The position numbers and the translations under genes were made by a program. The notes below the pieces were generated by a model. That model was not told the DNA's origin and made no database searches. It worked only from the letters and a program-made list of their open reading frames with translations. From the NCBI GenBank assembly GCA_017406955.1, contig JAFQXM010000012.1, forward strand, positions 1 to 64,000: a stretch of DNA of 64,000 nucleotides. Reading direction: 5' to 3'. Below, one piece after another: positions 46,190 through 55,000 of this stretch. Positions within the stretch are counted from its first letter, which is position 1; the number at the start of each line of letters is the position of its first letter. Source of the DNA: Bacilli bacterium (lineage in GTDB: Bacteria > Bacillota_I > Bacilli_A > RF39 > UBA660).

Positions 46190-47054
46190 ACTCACAACTC
46201 CCTTCATTAAAGTTTTCTACTGAACCAGTATAGCATATATCATATATCCCATTTTTAAACACAAATCTAATATATGCATATAATCTATTATCTTTTATAT
46301 AATACCAACTATCGTTATCGGGATATATATTATCAGAAGCTGGAATATTATATATTTTAAATTTTGAATCATTAATATCTTGATTAACTATATTATTAAC
46401 AGATTTATATTTTTCTAGTTTATTATAAACAACTTTTGAATACTCTTTATAATCATCAATATCTATTTTTTTATTTACTACTCTATCTTTTTTCTTAGAT
46501 TCATTAATTACTTCAGATGAATACATATTTAGCATTATAATTATTCTATTATACTTAGTTTCTTTTATATTTAATTTCTTCGCTTTAGATATAAGTTTAG
46601 ACTTTTTCTGTTTAATATTAATATCAATATTATTATTCAAATTATTCTTTACTTTATTAGTAGTATTATTCATCAAACTATAATTATCATAATAAGTAAT
46701 AGTAATATCATTATTTATACTATCAGTTTCATATAATTTTTTAAATATAATATTGATTGATTTTTTATAATTTATATTATCTATATTTTTATTATTAATA
46801 ATTATTGATTTATCATTAAAACATAAGTGAGTTAATACTTTATTATTTCTGTCTAATACAATTGCGAAATCAGGACCATCTTTAATATCAAATTCTATCA
46901 TAGTTTTATAATTTTTATAATGTAAAACATTATTAAGACCAAAATTTGATATAACTTTTGGTAACTTAGTAATTATTGGATATAATATGAATCCAATAAT
47001 TACTAAAACAACAAATATAGAAGATAACTTTTTTTCTAATTTTTCTAAATCCAT
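46179..47054 (-). CDS. Membrane-anchored protein downstream of pbpB, unknown
   Basis: A 291-residue protein with an N-terminal helix (about residues 12-31, IFVVLVIIGFILYPIITKL) and a long outside region rich in Asn, Lys and Ile. Residues 56-75 (FDIKDGPDFAIVLDRNNKVL) look like a conserved beta hairpin. The C terminus (SWYYIKDNRLYAYIRFVFKNGIYDICYTGSVENF) has two Cys in the last 20 residues. It follows pbpB by 11 bases in the division operon, so a role in the division-site envelope is possible but not shown. Confidence 0.6.
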   Translation of the reverse strand: MDLEKLEKKLSSIFVVLVIIGFILYPIITKLPKVISNFGLNNVLHYKNYKTMIEFDIKDGPDFAIVLDRNNKVLTHLCFNDKSIIINNKNIDNINYKKSINIIFKKLYETDSINNDITITYYDNYSLMNNTTNKVKNNLNNNIDINIKQKKSKLISKAKKLNIKETKYNRIIIMLNMYSSEVINESKKKDRVVNKKIDIDDYKEYSKVVYNKLEKYKSVNNIVNQDINDSKFKIYNIPASDNIYPDNDSWYYIKDNRLYAYIRFVFKNGIYDICYTGSVENFNEGSCEYEK

Positions 47055-47065
47055 AATATCACCAT

Positions 47066-49213
47066 CTACTCAGAAAACTTAGGGTTTAAAGATAGTGTTA
47101 TTTCCATGCCCTTAGTAATTTCAGTACCAGCAGTTACACTTTGACTAGTTACATATCCTACACCATCTAAATTAACTTTTAATCCCAATAATTCTAAGAC
47201 ATTTTTAGCAACCTTAGAAGATAATCCGCTAACATCTGGCACTTTTTGATGAAGATCATTTGTTATTAAGAAAACACAATCATCATTATTAATTACTTTC
47301 TTAGCCTCTGGATACTGTTTAATTGTCTTTCTACCAGATCCAATAATTCTATAATTGACTCCATTACTATTTAAAATATTTTTTATATTATCAATATCCT
47401 TATTTATTAAACTAGGTAATTTATAATTTTTAACTTCATTAGGACTACTAACAGTGTCATGGCCGTAATATTTAGAAATATTATTAACAATATCTTTTAC
47501 TGCAGTTGATATAGGTGTTTGGCTTCCCCCACCTGGTTTTTTTATTGAAGCATATATTATAATTTGTGGATCGCTTTTAGGATAAATACCTGAAAAAGAT
47601 GAAATAACATTTTCTTTTCCTTCTAGATAACCACCACCATTTTTCTTAGCTATTTGGGCAGTACCTGTTTTACCAATTAATTCTCCACTATCTATTCTAT
47701 ACCCACTACCAGTATTTCCAATTCCATTAACACAATCATTCATTAAACTTATTATCTTTTGAATAGTATTACTAGAAGCAACTCTCTCTATTTTTTTCTT
47801 TTTATTTTTTAAAACTACTTCTTTAGTATCAGGATCTACAATTTTATCAACTATATAAGGTTCTAATACCATTCCATCATTAGTAAGAGGAGTTAATGCC
47901 TTAGCATTTTGTATAGGAGTTGTAGTAATTCCTTGACCAAAGCCTGCATTATAAATTTCAGTTTCATATTTAAAATTAATATTACCTGCTTCCTCATATG
48001 GTAATGCAATACCAGTTTTTTTACCAAAACCTAACTTTCTAAAATATCTTCTTAACATAATACTACTCATATGTCTATTAATTAAATTAATTACACCAAC
48101 ATTACTACTCATAGCATATCCTTTATCAAAAGTAATATCGCCCCAACCATTACGATCCCAGTCACCTATTTCCGTTCCATCACTTGTTTTATAGACTCCT
48201 GAACGATAAGTTTCAGCACCATTATATACACCATTTTCCATGGCAGCCATATATGTAAAAGTTTTCATAGTAGAACCTGGCTCATATGGAGATGATACTG
48301 TATAATCTAAGTAATTTTTTATATCTTTTTTATTAGGATCAAAGGATGGTGCAGTAGCAGCAGCAAGTACAGCTCCTGTTTTAGCATCCATTATAGTAAT
48401 ATGGAACCATTCAAATCCATATGTTTGTTCTGCAGTTTTAATAGCTTGTTCTACAAAGAATTGTATATTACTATCAATTGTCAAATATATGTCTTTTCCT
48501 TGAGTAGCATCTTTTTTATACTCTTTAGTATCAGCTATCTTATAACCTTTTAAATCCTTTTGATAAGTAACATATCCTTCTTCACCTCTAAGTATTTTAT
48601 CATAATACTTTTCAATTCCCATCTCACCAGTAGTATTATCAGTATTATTTACTTCATCAACTTTAGTAGTTGCATAACCAACAGTGTATGATGCAAAGTC
48701 TCCTTTAGGATAATACCTTTTATAACTTTCTATAAAATCTAAACCTGGTAAATTTAAATCAACTATTTTATTCTTAGTTATTTCATTTAAATTTCTTCCT
48801 TTAGAACCAAACTCTGTCTGATAAACATTTTCTTTACTTAAATACTTTAAAACACTATTCTTACTCATACCTAAAATAGGCGCTAAAGCTTCTGCAGTTT
48901 CTTCCTTATTAACTACATGTTGTGGTTTCTTTTTATCAGTAGTCCTTTTAGGACTTAAATATGCAATCAGTTTATATGATGCAACATTTTGAGCCAAAGC
49001 ATCTTTATCATGAGAATATATACTACCTCTTTCTGCAGGAAGTATATCTTTTTTTGTAGTTCTTTTACTGGCTAATTTTTTTAAATTAATACCATCTATT
49101 TTTGTAGATAATCCAAGTTGAGCTAATCTTCCAATCATTAAAACAAATAAAAGAAGAGAAACTAATATAACAATTTTTGAATATTTTACATTATTTCTCT
49201 TCTTCTTTTTCAT
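47066..49213 (-). CDS. pbpB: Division-specific class B PBP with two PASTA domains (PBP2B/FtsI)
   Basis: Septal transpeptidase of 715 residues. Basic start and membrane helix (about residues 12-31), dimerisation domain with PAERGSIYSHDKDALAQN, transpeptidase with Ser in EPGSTMKTFTY near 315, SSN near 369 and GKTGTAQIA near 517. Two C-terminal PASTA repeats lie at about 588-645 and 650-713. It follows ftsL by 15 bases in mraZ-rsmH-ftsL-pbpB, the classical start of the division and cell-wall cluster. It is distinct from the SpoVD-like PBP at 30665-32569. Confidence 0.95.
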   Translation of the reverse strand: MKKKKRNNVKYSKIVILVSLLLFVLMIGRLAQLGLSTKIDGINLKKLASKRTTKKDILPAERGSIYSHDKDALAQNVASYKLIAYLSPKRTTDKKKPQHVVNKEETAEALAPILGMSKNSVLKYLSKENVYQTEFGSKGRNLNEITKNKIVDLNLPGLDFIESYKRYYPKGDFASYTVGYATTKVDEVNNTDNTTGEMGIEKYYDKILRGEEGYVTYQKDLKGYKIADTKEYKKDATQGKDIYLTIDSNIQFFVEQAIKTAEQTYGFEWFHITIMDAKTGAVLAAATAPSFDPNKKDIKNYLDYTVSSPYEPGSTMKTFTYMAAMENGVYNGAETYRSGVYKTSDGTEIGDWDRNGWGDITFDKGYAMSSNVGVINLINRHMSSIMLRRYFRKLGFGKKTGIALPYEEAGNINFKYETEIYNAGFGQGITTTPIQNAKALTPLTNDGMVLEPYIVDKIVDPDTKEVVLKNKKKKIERVASSNTIQKIISLMNDCVNGIGNTGSGYRIDSGELIGKTGTAQIAKKNGGGYLEGKENVISSFSGIYPKSDPQIIIYASIKKPGGGSQTPISTAVKDIVNNISKYYGHDTVSSPNEVKNYKLPSLINKDIDNIKNILNSNGVNYRIIGSGRKTIKQYPEAKKVINNDDCVFLITNDLHQKVPDVSGLSSKVAKNVLELLGLKVNLDGVGYVTSQSVTAGTEITKGMEITLSLNPKFSE

Positions 49214-49228
49214 AAATTAAATCACGTC

Positions 49229-49528
49229 CTATTTATCCTCAATTACTGTCTTAATATTACTATTATTATAACTCAATCCTTCCATATCTGCAACTTCTTG
49301 AATTTTCGTAAGTGAGGCTAATTCATTTATAGTCATTGCTAAACTTTCATTAGTCTTTTCTTGTTTTTCTATTTTTTGTTTCTGTTTTTCTACTTGATAA
49401 TTAACACTAGCAAGTGTTGCTTTAGAAAAAACTATAGATACTGGTGATATTACCAATAAAAAAATTGCTAAAGTATAAATTAATCTTTCAAATTTTGACA
49501 TTTTTAACCTCTTCTTTACTTTTCTCAT
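49229..49528 (-). CDS. ftsL: Cell division protein FtsL
   Basis: A 99-residue bitopic protein: basic cytoplasmic start (RKVKKRLKMSKFER), one membrane helix (about residues 15-36), then a periplasm-side heptad coiled coil (VNYQVEKQKQKIEKQEKTNESLAMTINELAS). FtsL holds FtsB/DivIC and PBP2B at the septum. Sequence conservation in this family is low; the call rests on size, topology and place between rsmH and pbpB. Confidence 0.87.
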   Translation of the reverse strand: MRKVKKRLKMSKFERLIYTLAIFLLVISPVSIVFSKATLASVNYQVEKQKQKIEKQEKTNESLAMTINELASLTKIQEVADMEGLSYNNSNIKTVIEDK

Positions 49529-49543
49529 ATTTTATCACCCTTT

Positions 49544-50473
49544 TTATCTTATTTTTTCTATTACTCTTAGTTTTGCACTTCTAGAGCGCGGATTATTACT
49601 AAGTTCTTCTTTGCTAGGCTTTATAGCCTTATTAATGACTAATTTAAAGTTAGGTAGATATTCATCTGGTATATCAGGTAATCCTTGTACCCTTTTATCT
49701 ACCGCCACTTTTTCTTTAAATATATTTTTTACAATTCTATCTTCCAAAGAATGAAATGTAATTACTGCAACCCTGCCACCTATTTTAATTAAGTCTAACG
49801 CTTGTTCTAAAGCTATAGGAATTACATCTAATTCTTTATTAACTTCAATTCTAATAGCTTGAAATATTTGTTTAGCTGGATGTTTATCAATTCTAAACTT
49901 CATAGGTACAGCACTCTTTATAATATCAACTAATTCTAAAGTAGACTCTATTTCTTTATTTTCTCTATACTCTACTATTTTTTTAGCTATATTTCTAGCA
50001 AATTTAGCTTCTCCATACTTACTAAAAATAGTAGATAATTCTTCTTTAGAATAGTTATTAACTATTTCTTTTGCAGTTATAGGATTATCTTTATCCATTC
50101 TCATATCTAAGACTGCATCCTTATGATATGAAAAACCTCTACTAGTATCATCTAGTTGCGGAGAAGATACTCCTAAATCAAATAATATACTATCTACTTC
50201 ATTAACATCTCTTTTTTTTAATTCTTCTTTCATATTAGAAAAATTACTTTTAATGATAGTGAAGTTAGTACTAATAGACTTAAGTCTATCAGTACTATGC
50301 CGAATTGCTTCACTATCTTGGTCGAAGGCGAATAAGTGCCCCCTAGATATTCTTTTCAAGATGCAACTACTGTGTCCTCCATAGCCCAATGTAGCATCTA
50401 CAACTATACTATCTTCTTTCAAATTTAAAGATTCAATTGATTCGTTTTTAAGCACACTAATATGTTTTTCCAT
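49544..50473 (-). CDS. rsmH: 16S rRNA (cytosine1402-N4)-methyltransferase RsmH (MraW)
   Basis: Makes m4C1402 in 16S rRNA with AdoMet. 309 residues with the usual HISVLKNESIESL start, SAM motif VDATLGYGGHSSCIL (residues 25-39), the DQDSEAI segment, LFDLGVSSPQLDDTSRGFSY near 105-124, and the closing NPRSRSAKLRVIEKI. It overlaps the mraZ stop by one base (TAATG). Confidence 0.97.
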   Translation of the reverse strand: MEKHISVLKNESIESLNLKEDSIVVDATLGYGGHSSCILKRISRGHLFAFDQDSEAIRHSTDRLKSISTNFTIIKSNFSNMKEELKKRDVNEVDSILFDLGVSSPQLDDTSRGFSYHKDAVLDMRMDKDNPITAKEIVNNYSKEELSTIFSKYGEAKFARNIAKKIVEYRENKEIESTLELVDIIKSAVPMKFRIDKHPAKQIFQAIRIEVNKELDVIPIALEQALDLIKIGGRVAVITFHSLEDRIVKNIFKEKVAVDKRVQGLPDIPDEYLPNFKLVINKAIKPSKEELSNNPRSRSAKLRVIEKIR

Positions 50474-50910
50474 TATAGATCTACGCTCTCGTTAAATAAA
50501 TTTTCAGCTATATCAGACATGTTGTCCTTAGCAGAATCAAAATAAGTATTCCATGAATCAAGTGACCATATTTCTAACCGATCTCCTGTACCAATAACAA
50601 CACAATCTTTATTAATATCAGCATAAGAGATTAAAGGGGAGGTAATATTAATACGGCCCTGCTTATCAAATTCTGCCACAGTGGCACCAGATAAAAAGAA
50701 TCTTGTAAAATTACGAGCATCTTTTTTAGTAAAAGGTAGTGTTTCTAGTTTATTAACAATTCTTTCAAAAGAATCTTTAGGATAAACAAAAAGACAATGT
50801 TCTATACCACGAGTTACAATAAATTCATTTCCTAAATCTTTACGAAATTTAGAAGGAATAATAAGTCTTCCTTTATCATCAATAGAATGATGATATTCAC
50901 CCATAAACAT
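50473..50910 (-). CDS. mraZ: Transcriptional regulator MraZ
   Basis: DNA-binding repressor of its own operon. The 145-residue protein consists of two SpoVT/AbrB-like halves, with MFMGEYHHSIDDKGRLIIPSKFR (start) and ATVAEFDKQGRINI (middle) as the two DxxGR motifs. ATG at 50910 gives the canonical MFMGEY start and follows GGGGGA; upstream frames read through the operator. Three AGTGG repeats just ahead of the gene are its likely operator. Confidence 0.97.
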   Translation of the reverse strand: MFMGEYHHSIDDKGRLIIPSKFRKDLGNEFIVTRGIEHCLFVYPKDSFERIVNKLETLPFTKKDARNFTRFFLSGATVAEFDKQGRINITSPLISYADINKDCVVIGTGDRLEIWSLDSWNTYFDSAKDNMSDIAENLFNESVDL

Positions 50911-50919
50911 AGAAATCCC

Positions 50920-50944
50920 CCACTTTCTACCACTTGTCACCACT
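50920..50944 (-). promoter_or_regulatory. mraZ: MraZ operator: three 10-bp-spaced AGTGG repeats
   Basis: AGTGG occurs at 50940-50944, 50930-50934 and 50920-50924, one helical turn apart. The last overlaps the ribosome binding site. MraZ proteins are known to bind such direct repeats in front of the cluster. A TATAAT -10 lies just upstream (about 50951-50956). Confidence 0.8.
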
Positions 50945-51022
50945 GACTAATTATATTCTACCGAATATAAAATAAAAAGTAAATACGAAATAAAAAAAAT
51001 ATTAAAATTTTACACTTCTTTA

Positions 51023-51052
51023 CAAAAAAATAAGTTAATAACTATTAACTCA
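51023..51052 (-). terminator. Terminator after the sigma-factor gene
   Basis: Stem AGTTAAT/ATTAACT (51033-51050) followed by T on the minus strand. Confidence 0.8.
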
Positions 51053-51058
51053 TTTTTA

Positions 51059-51991
51059 TTATCTAATTTTAATATTTTGTTCATCATTATATTTATCTTC
51101 TTTAGCTAAATTAATTTCTTTTGACTCCATGTTCAAAAAATCATAAATACTACCCTTTTCATTTTGCTTTTTTACGCTATTTTTCAATTTTTCTAAAGAT
51201 CTAAGTTCTAGTTGTCGAATCCTAGTTTTTGTGAGATCAAATATTTGAGCAACCTCTTGCAAAGTCCTAAATTGACCATCCTTTAATCCATATCTAAGTA
51301 TTAACAATTCTTTTTCCCTATCATTTAAAACATCAAACATCTTCTCTACTTCTTTTTTTAATTGTTGTCTAAAAACTTCACTTTCTACACTATCACTTAC
51401 CACTAAATTATCATTATACTCTTCCATATTATTGATCCAGTAGTATTCCTTTAATTTTTTTAAACGTTCTTCACTTATAGATAACGCTTTAGCCAAGTCT
51501 TTATCAGCTGGTGTATAACCTAACTCACTATTAAGCATATTATCCATTCTTTTCATTCTAGTAATTTCATCATATATATGTTCTGGATATGGTGATAATT
51601 CTTTTATTTGTTTAAGCATTCTACGTTTTAAAGCATTATAAGCATAATGCGTAAATGGAACTCCTCTATCAAGACTATAATTATCTATACAATAACCAAG
51701 GGCTTCATAACCAGTTTGAACTAAATCACTAAATTCAACAATAGAATTATTTGGTATATAAATACTAAAAGTAACATATACAGCAAATTTCATATTCCCA
51801 ACAATAATTTGTTCCTTGATAGCTCTTTTTTTGTCTACATCAGTCTCTTCTTTATATAATTTAATTAATCTATTAGTTTCCTTATTACTCAATGTATCAG
51901 GAAGATTTTGATAATAAGTAGTTTTATAAATAGAATTATTTCTATCTAATTGTTCATAACTATCTTCATATATAGATTTAATATAAATCAC
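51059..51991 (-). CDS. RNA polymerase sigma-70 family factor (type unassigned)
   Basis: A 310-residue sigma factor. Region 1.2-2.1 (LSNKETNRLIKLY...KEQIIVGNMKFAVYVTFSIYIP, about residues 34-84), region 2 core (FSDLVQTGYEALGYCIDNYSLDRGVPFTHYAYNALKRRM, about 87-125), region 3 (ELGYTPADKDLAKALSISEERLKKL, about 156-180), and region 4 with helix-turn-helix RTLQEVAQIFDLTKTRIRQLELRSLEKL (about 244-271). It lacks region 1.1 of SigA, has an N-terminal extension and an acidic C-terminal tail. The promoter-reading part (YNALKRRMLKQI) resembles neither the SigA consensus nor a named spore sigma clearly. It lies 3 bases downstream of thrS. Confidence 0.85.
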   Translation of the reverse strand: MIYIKSIYEDSYEQLDRNNSIYKTTYYQNLPDTLSNKETNRLIKLYKEETDVDKKRAIKEQIIVGNMKFAVYVTFSIYIPNNSIVEFSDLVQTGYEALGYCIDNYSLDRGVPFTHYAYNALKRRMLKQIKELSPYPEHIYDEITRMKRMDNMLNSELGYTPADKDLAKALSISEERLKKLKEYYWINNMEEYNDNLVVSDSVESEVFRQQLKKEVEKMFDVLNDREKELLILRYGLKDGQFRTLQEVAQIFDLTKTRIRQLELRSLEKLKNSVKKQNEKGSIYDFLNMESKEINLAKEDKYNDEQNIKIR

Positions 51992-51994
51992 CTA

Positions 51995-53749
51995 CTATTT
52001 TTTTGTTTTAATAACATCTTTTATATAGTTTACAAACTCTGTAATTGGAACAGTTGTAGTCTCTTTTTCTCCATGTAATCTATAACTAATAGATTCACTA
52101 TCTTTTTCTTTGTCACCTAATATTAAAGTATATGGTACTTTAGCAGTTTGAGCTTCTCTTAATCTATAACCTAATTTTTCATTACGATTATCTAATTCCA
52201 CTCTTACATCTTCTTCATGTAATAAATTATATACTTTTTCAGCATATTCTCCTTGGAATTCTGCATTAACAGGTATTACTCTAACTTGAATTGGAGCAAG
52301 CCAAGTTGGTAAATTACCTTTTGTTTCTTCTAGGTAGTAAGCAATAAATCTATCAATTGAACCAAATACCGCCCTATGAAGAACAACTGGTGTTTTCTTA
52401 CTACCATCTTTATCTACATAAGTTAAATCAAATTTAGCCGGTAAACAGAAATCTAATTGACAAGTAGATATAGTTATTTCATTACCTACTGCTGGTTTTA
52501 CTTGAACATCAAGCTTAGGTCCATAGAAAGCTGCCTCTCCTATTTTTTCTTCATAATCAATATTTAAATCATTTAAAACTTTTCTTAACATATCTTCTGC
52601 TTCATCCCACATTTTATCATCAGGATGATATTTAACTTTATCTTCAGGATCTCTTAAAGAAAGTTCACAATGATAATTAGTTATATTTAACTCATCATAA
52701 CATTCTAATATTAAATCAACTACTCCTTTAAATTCTGAAGCTACTTGTTCTAAAGTACAGAAAATATGAGAATCATTTTGACAGAAAGATCTAACTCTTT
52801 CTATTCCCTTTAAAGCTCCACTAGCTTCATATCTACAATCTCTTGCAATCTCAGCTATTCTTAAAGGTAAGTCTCTATATGAGTGAATATCATTACCATA
52901 TATAACCATATGATGAGGACAATTCATTGGACGAAGTACATATTCTTCATCTTCAACCTCCATAATAGGAAACATTGAATCTCTATAATGATCTAAATGC
53001 CCACTTGTTTTATATAACTCTACATTACCTAAAGGTGGAGTTTGTACATGTTTATATCCTCTTTTTATCTCTTTGTTTCTAATATAAGTTTCTAATTCAT
53101 TCCATAATGTAAATCCATTAGGTAAATACATTGGTAATCCTCTACCTACTAAATCACTCATCATATAGATACCTAAATCTTTACCTATTTTTCTATGATC
53201 TCTTTCTTTAGCTTCTTCTAATTCTTTTAAATGTTTTTCTAAATCTTCTGGATTTTCAAAACATATACCATAAATTCTTTGAAGCATTTTATTTTTAGCA
53301 TCACCTTTCCAATAAGCTCCACTAACTTTTAATAATTTAAAATTCTTTAACTGCTTTACTGTATCTAGATGTGGTCCTCTACATAAATCAGTAAAGTCTC
53401 CCTGAGTATAACAACTAATTACGTTTTCTTCTTCATCCATTCTAGATATTAAATCTATTTTATATGGATCATCTTTAAACATTTCTAATGCTTCTTCTTT
53501 AGATATTTCATTTCTAACTATTCTTTTTCCATCTTTAGCAATCTTTCTCATTTCTTTTTCGATTTTAGGTAAGTCGTCTTCTGTAATAACCCCTTCTCCT
53601 AAATCAATATCATAATAGAATCCTTCTTCTATTACAGGTCCAACCCAAAACTTAGCATCTTTATATAAATGCTTTACAGCTTGCGCAAGTAAGTGTGCAC
53701 ATGAATGATTCATTACACTTAATTTTTCATCTTCTTTAATATTTATCAT
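51995..53749 (-). CDS. thrS: Threonyl-tRNA synthetase lacking the TGS domain
   Basis: Class II synthetase of 584 residues. It starts directly at the editing domain (MNHSCAHLLAQAVKHLYK, residues 13-30, with HxxxH and a later CRGPHL zinc/editing site). The N-terminal TGS (N1) domain of about 60 residues is missing. Catalytic domain: PMNCPHHMVIY (zinc Cys), RIAEIARDCRYEASGALKGIERVRSFCQNDSHIFC (motif 2 area) and VLHRAVFGSIDRFIAYYLE (motif 3). Anticodon domain from about 480. The start overlaps the stop of the small upstream gene in ATGA. A threonine T-box controls the unit. Confidence 0.95.
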   Translation of the reverse strand: MINIKEDEKLSVMNHSCAHLLAQAVKHLYKDAKFWVGPVIEEGFYYDIDLGEGVITEDDLPKIEKEMRKIAKDGKRIVRNEISKEEALEMFKDDPYKIDLISRMDEEENVISCYTQGDFTDLCRGPHLDTVKQLKNFKLLKVSGAYWKGDAKNKMLQRIYGICFENPEDLEKHLKELEEAKERDHRKIGKDLGIYMMSDLVGRGLPMYLPNGFTLWNELETYIRNKEIKRGYKHVQTPPLGNVELYKTSGHLDHYRDSMFPIMEVEDEEYVLRPMNCPHHMVIYGNDIHSYRDLPLRIAEIARDCRYEASGALKGIERVRSFCQNDSHIFCTLEQVASEFKGVVDLILECYDELNITNYHCELSLRDPEDKVKYHPDDKMWDEAEDMLRKVLNDLNIDYEEKIGEAAFYGPKLDVQVKPAVGNEITISTCQLDFCLPAKFDLTYVDKDGSKKTPVVLHRAVFGSIDRFIAYYLEETKGNLPTWLAPIQVRVIPVNAEFQGEYAEKVYNLLHEEDVRVELDNRNEKLGYRLREAQTAKVPYTLILGDKEKDSESISYRLHGEKETTTVPITEFVNYIKDVIKTKK

Positions 53750-53934
53750 TTTTTAATTCCTCCTCTTTCTTTTTCTTTTATTTCATTAATCATTTCTTTA
53801 GCCATTTCTCTCTTAAACTCCTTTAATTCTTCTTTTAATTCATAATATTTTTCAAAATCATGAGCCATTCTTGCATATTCCATATCACGTCGAAGATTAA
53901 ATAATTTATCTCTTAACTCTTTTTTGATTTTCAT
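53746..53934 (-). CDS. Short coiled-coil protein co-translated with thrS
   Basis: A 62-residue, highly charged, helical protein (KIKKELRDKLFNLRRDMEYARM, then EYKELKEELKEF-type repeats). It lies between the T-box leader and thrS, with an ATGA overlap to thrS. The ribosome binding site is AGGTGAT. It resembles the UvrB/UvrC-motif-like short helix pairs (DMEYARMAHDFEKYYELKEEL), though no zinc or catalytic residue exists. Because thrS here lacks its TGS domain, a role as a helper of ThrRS is conceivable but speculative. Confidence 0.65.
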   Translation of the reverse strand: MKIKKELRDKLFNLRRDMEYARMAHDFEKYYELKEELKEFKREMAKEMINEIKEKERGGIKK

Positions 53935-54146
53935 AAATCACCTCTTAAAACAAAAAGGATAGTACAGGAGTGCATAAGCACGGTACCATCCTTTGTTTAG
54001 CTTAATCTTATAACGGCATTACCGGAATTACTTTTCATAATTCTACTCGAAAGGTAGTAATAAACTAATCTTTAATTCGTTTTCACCAACCACGAACTCT
54101 CTAAATAAAGTTATTAATTTATCTTATCCTCTGTCTTTGTATTTAT
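53935..54146 (-). promoter_or_regulatory. T-box riboswitch (threonine)
   Basis: The minus-strand leader contains AGAGAG, the distal-loop GGTGAAA, and AAAGGATGGTACCGTG (53979-53994), the T-box. A terminator whose stem pairs AAAGGAT with ATCCTTT (53952-53994), then TTTTTGTTTT, follows. The segment ACTACC at 54053-54058 lies where the specifier is expected; both ACT and ACC are Thr codons. It controls the 62-residue gene and thrS. Confidence 0.9.
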
Positions 54147-54152
54147 AAATTA

Positions 54153-54180
54153 ATTATAACACTATTTTTAGTATTTTCAA
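54153..54180 (-). promoter_or_regulatory. Sigma-A promoter of the thrS T-box operon
   Basis: TTGAAA (54175-54180), 16 bases, TATAAT (54153-54158), directly after the end of the M23 gene. Confidence 0.78.
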
Positions 54181-54185
54181 CTTTT

Positions 54186-54956
54186 TTATCTATTATTCCA
54201 AGAAAGTGGAACATTCATTACAGATTGTAATCCATAAAAACCTTGTGTATATCTCATTCTACCATAACTAAAGAAACTACCTAAATCACTACATCTATTA
54301 TCATTAGTAAATGAATTACAATCAAGTAAAGCTAAATGTAGATGTGTTCCATACGCAACACCAGTTGATCCCATATAACCTAACTTATCATTAATAGTTA
54401 CTTCCTTGCCTACATATATGCCACTTTCATATCTAGATAAATGAACATATTGAGAAGTATATAAATTACCATCAATATTGTGATTAACAGTTACAATTAA
54501 AGCTCCTGCATAATCTGTATAAATGCTAGAAATAACCCCATTAGCAACAGGATATACTGCTTCAGCTTCTCCTCTTGGACTAACTATATCTAAAGCATAA
54601 TGTGAATAATTAATTCCTCCACTAATAGCACCCATCTCACAAGGTAGATACCATACTTTATCTTCATTAACAATATTTTTACTTATAACTGGTAAATCTA
54701 CAGCTTGAGGAACCTCACTATTTACTTGTTTTTGATAATTATCTATAATACCAGAAATACCACTCTTCTCTACTTCTTTTTTATTTCCTACATTAGCAAC
54801 TGCCATATCTTTAACATTAATATTTTGATATGTTATATCATAAATATTATCTTCTTGATATAAATATACAAGTATTCCTCCAGAAATAATTATAAGTAAA
54901 ATAGAAAAAGTAATAATAATTTTTCCTCTTAAAATATACTTATCCATCTTAGACAT
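54186..54956 (-). CDS. M23 (LytM-type) zinc peptidase, membrane-anchored
   Basis: Peptidoglycan endopeptidase or a degenerate regulator, 256 residues. One membrane helix (about residues 13-33), then a spacer and the M23 domain (about 115-235). Zinc ligands are seen in NYSHYALDI (HxxxD) and GTHLHLAL (HxH), with QYVHLSRY (His) in between, so the site appears complete. ATG at 54956 follows GGGGTG; a longer frame upstream is not supported. It lies between the RNB-like gene and the T-box. It could be a spore-related protein (SpoIIQ-like), a guess from genome context. Confidence 0.85.
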   Translation of the reverse strand: MSKMDKYILRGKIIITFSILLIIISGGILVYLYQEDNIYDITYQNINVKDMAVANVGNKKEVEKSGISGIIDNYQKQVNSEVPQAVDLPVISKNIVNEDKVWYLPCEMGAISGGINYSHYALDIVSPRGEAEAVYPVANGVISSIYTDYAGALIVTVNHNIDGNLYTSQYVHLSRYESGIYVGKEVTINDKLGYMGSTGVAYGTHLHLALLDCNSFTNDNRCSDLGSFFSYGRMRYTQGFYGLQSVMNVPLSWNNR

Positions 54957-55000
54957 AAAAACACCCCACCGGAATAGGGCATATACTAACATAACTTAAT

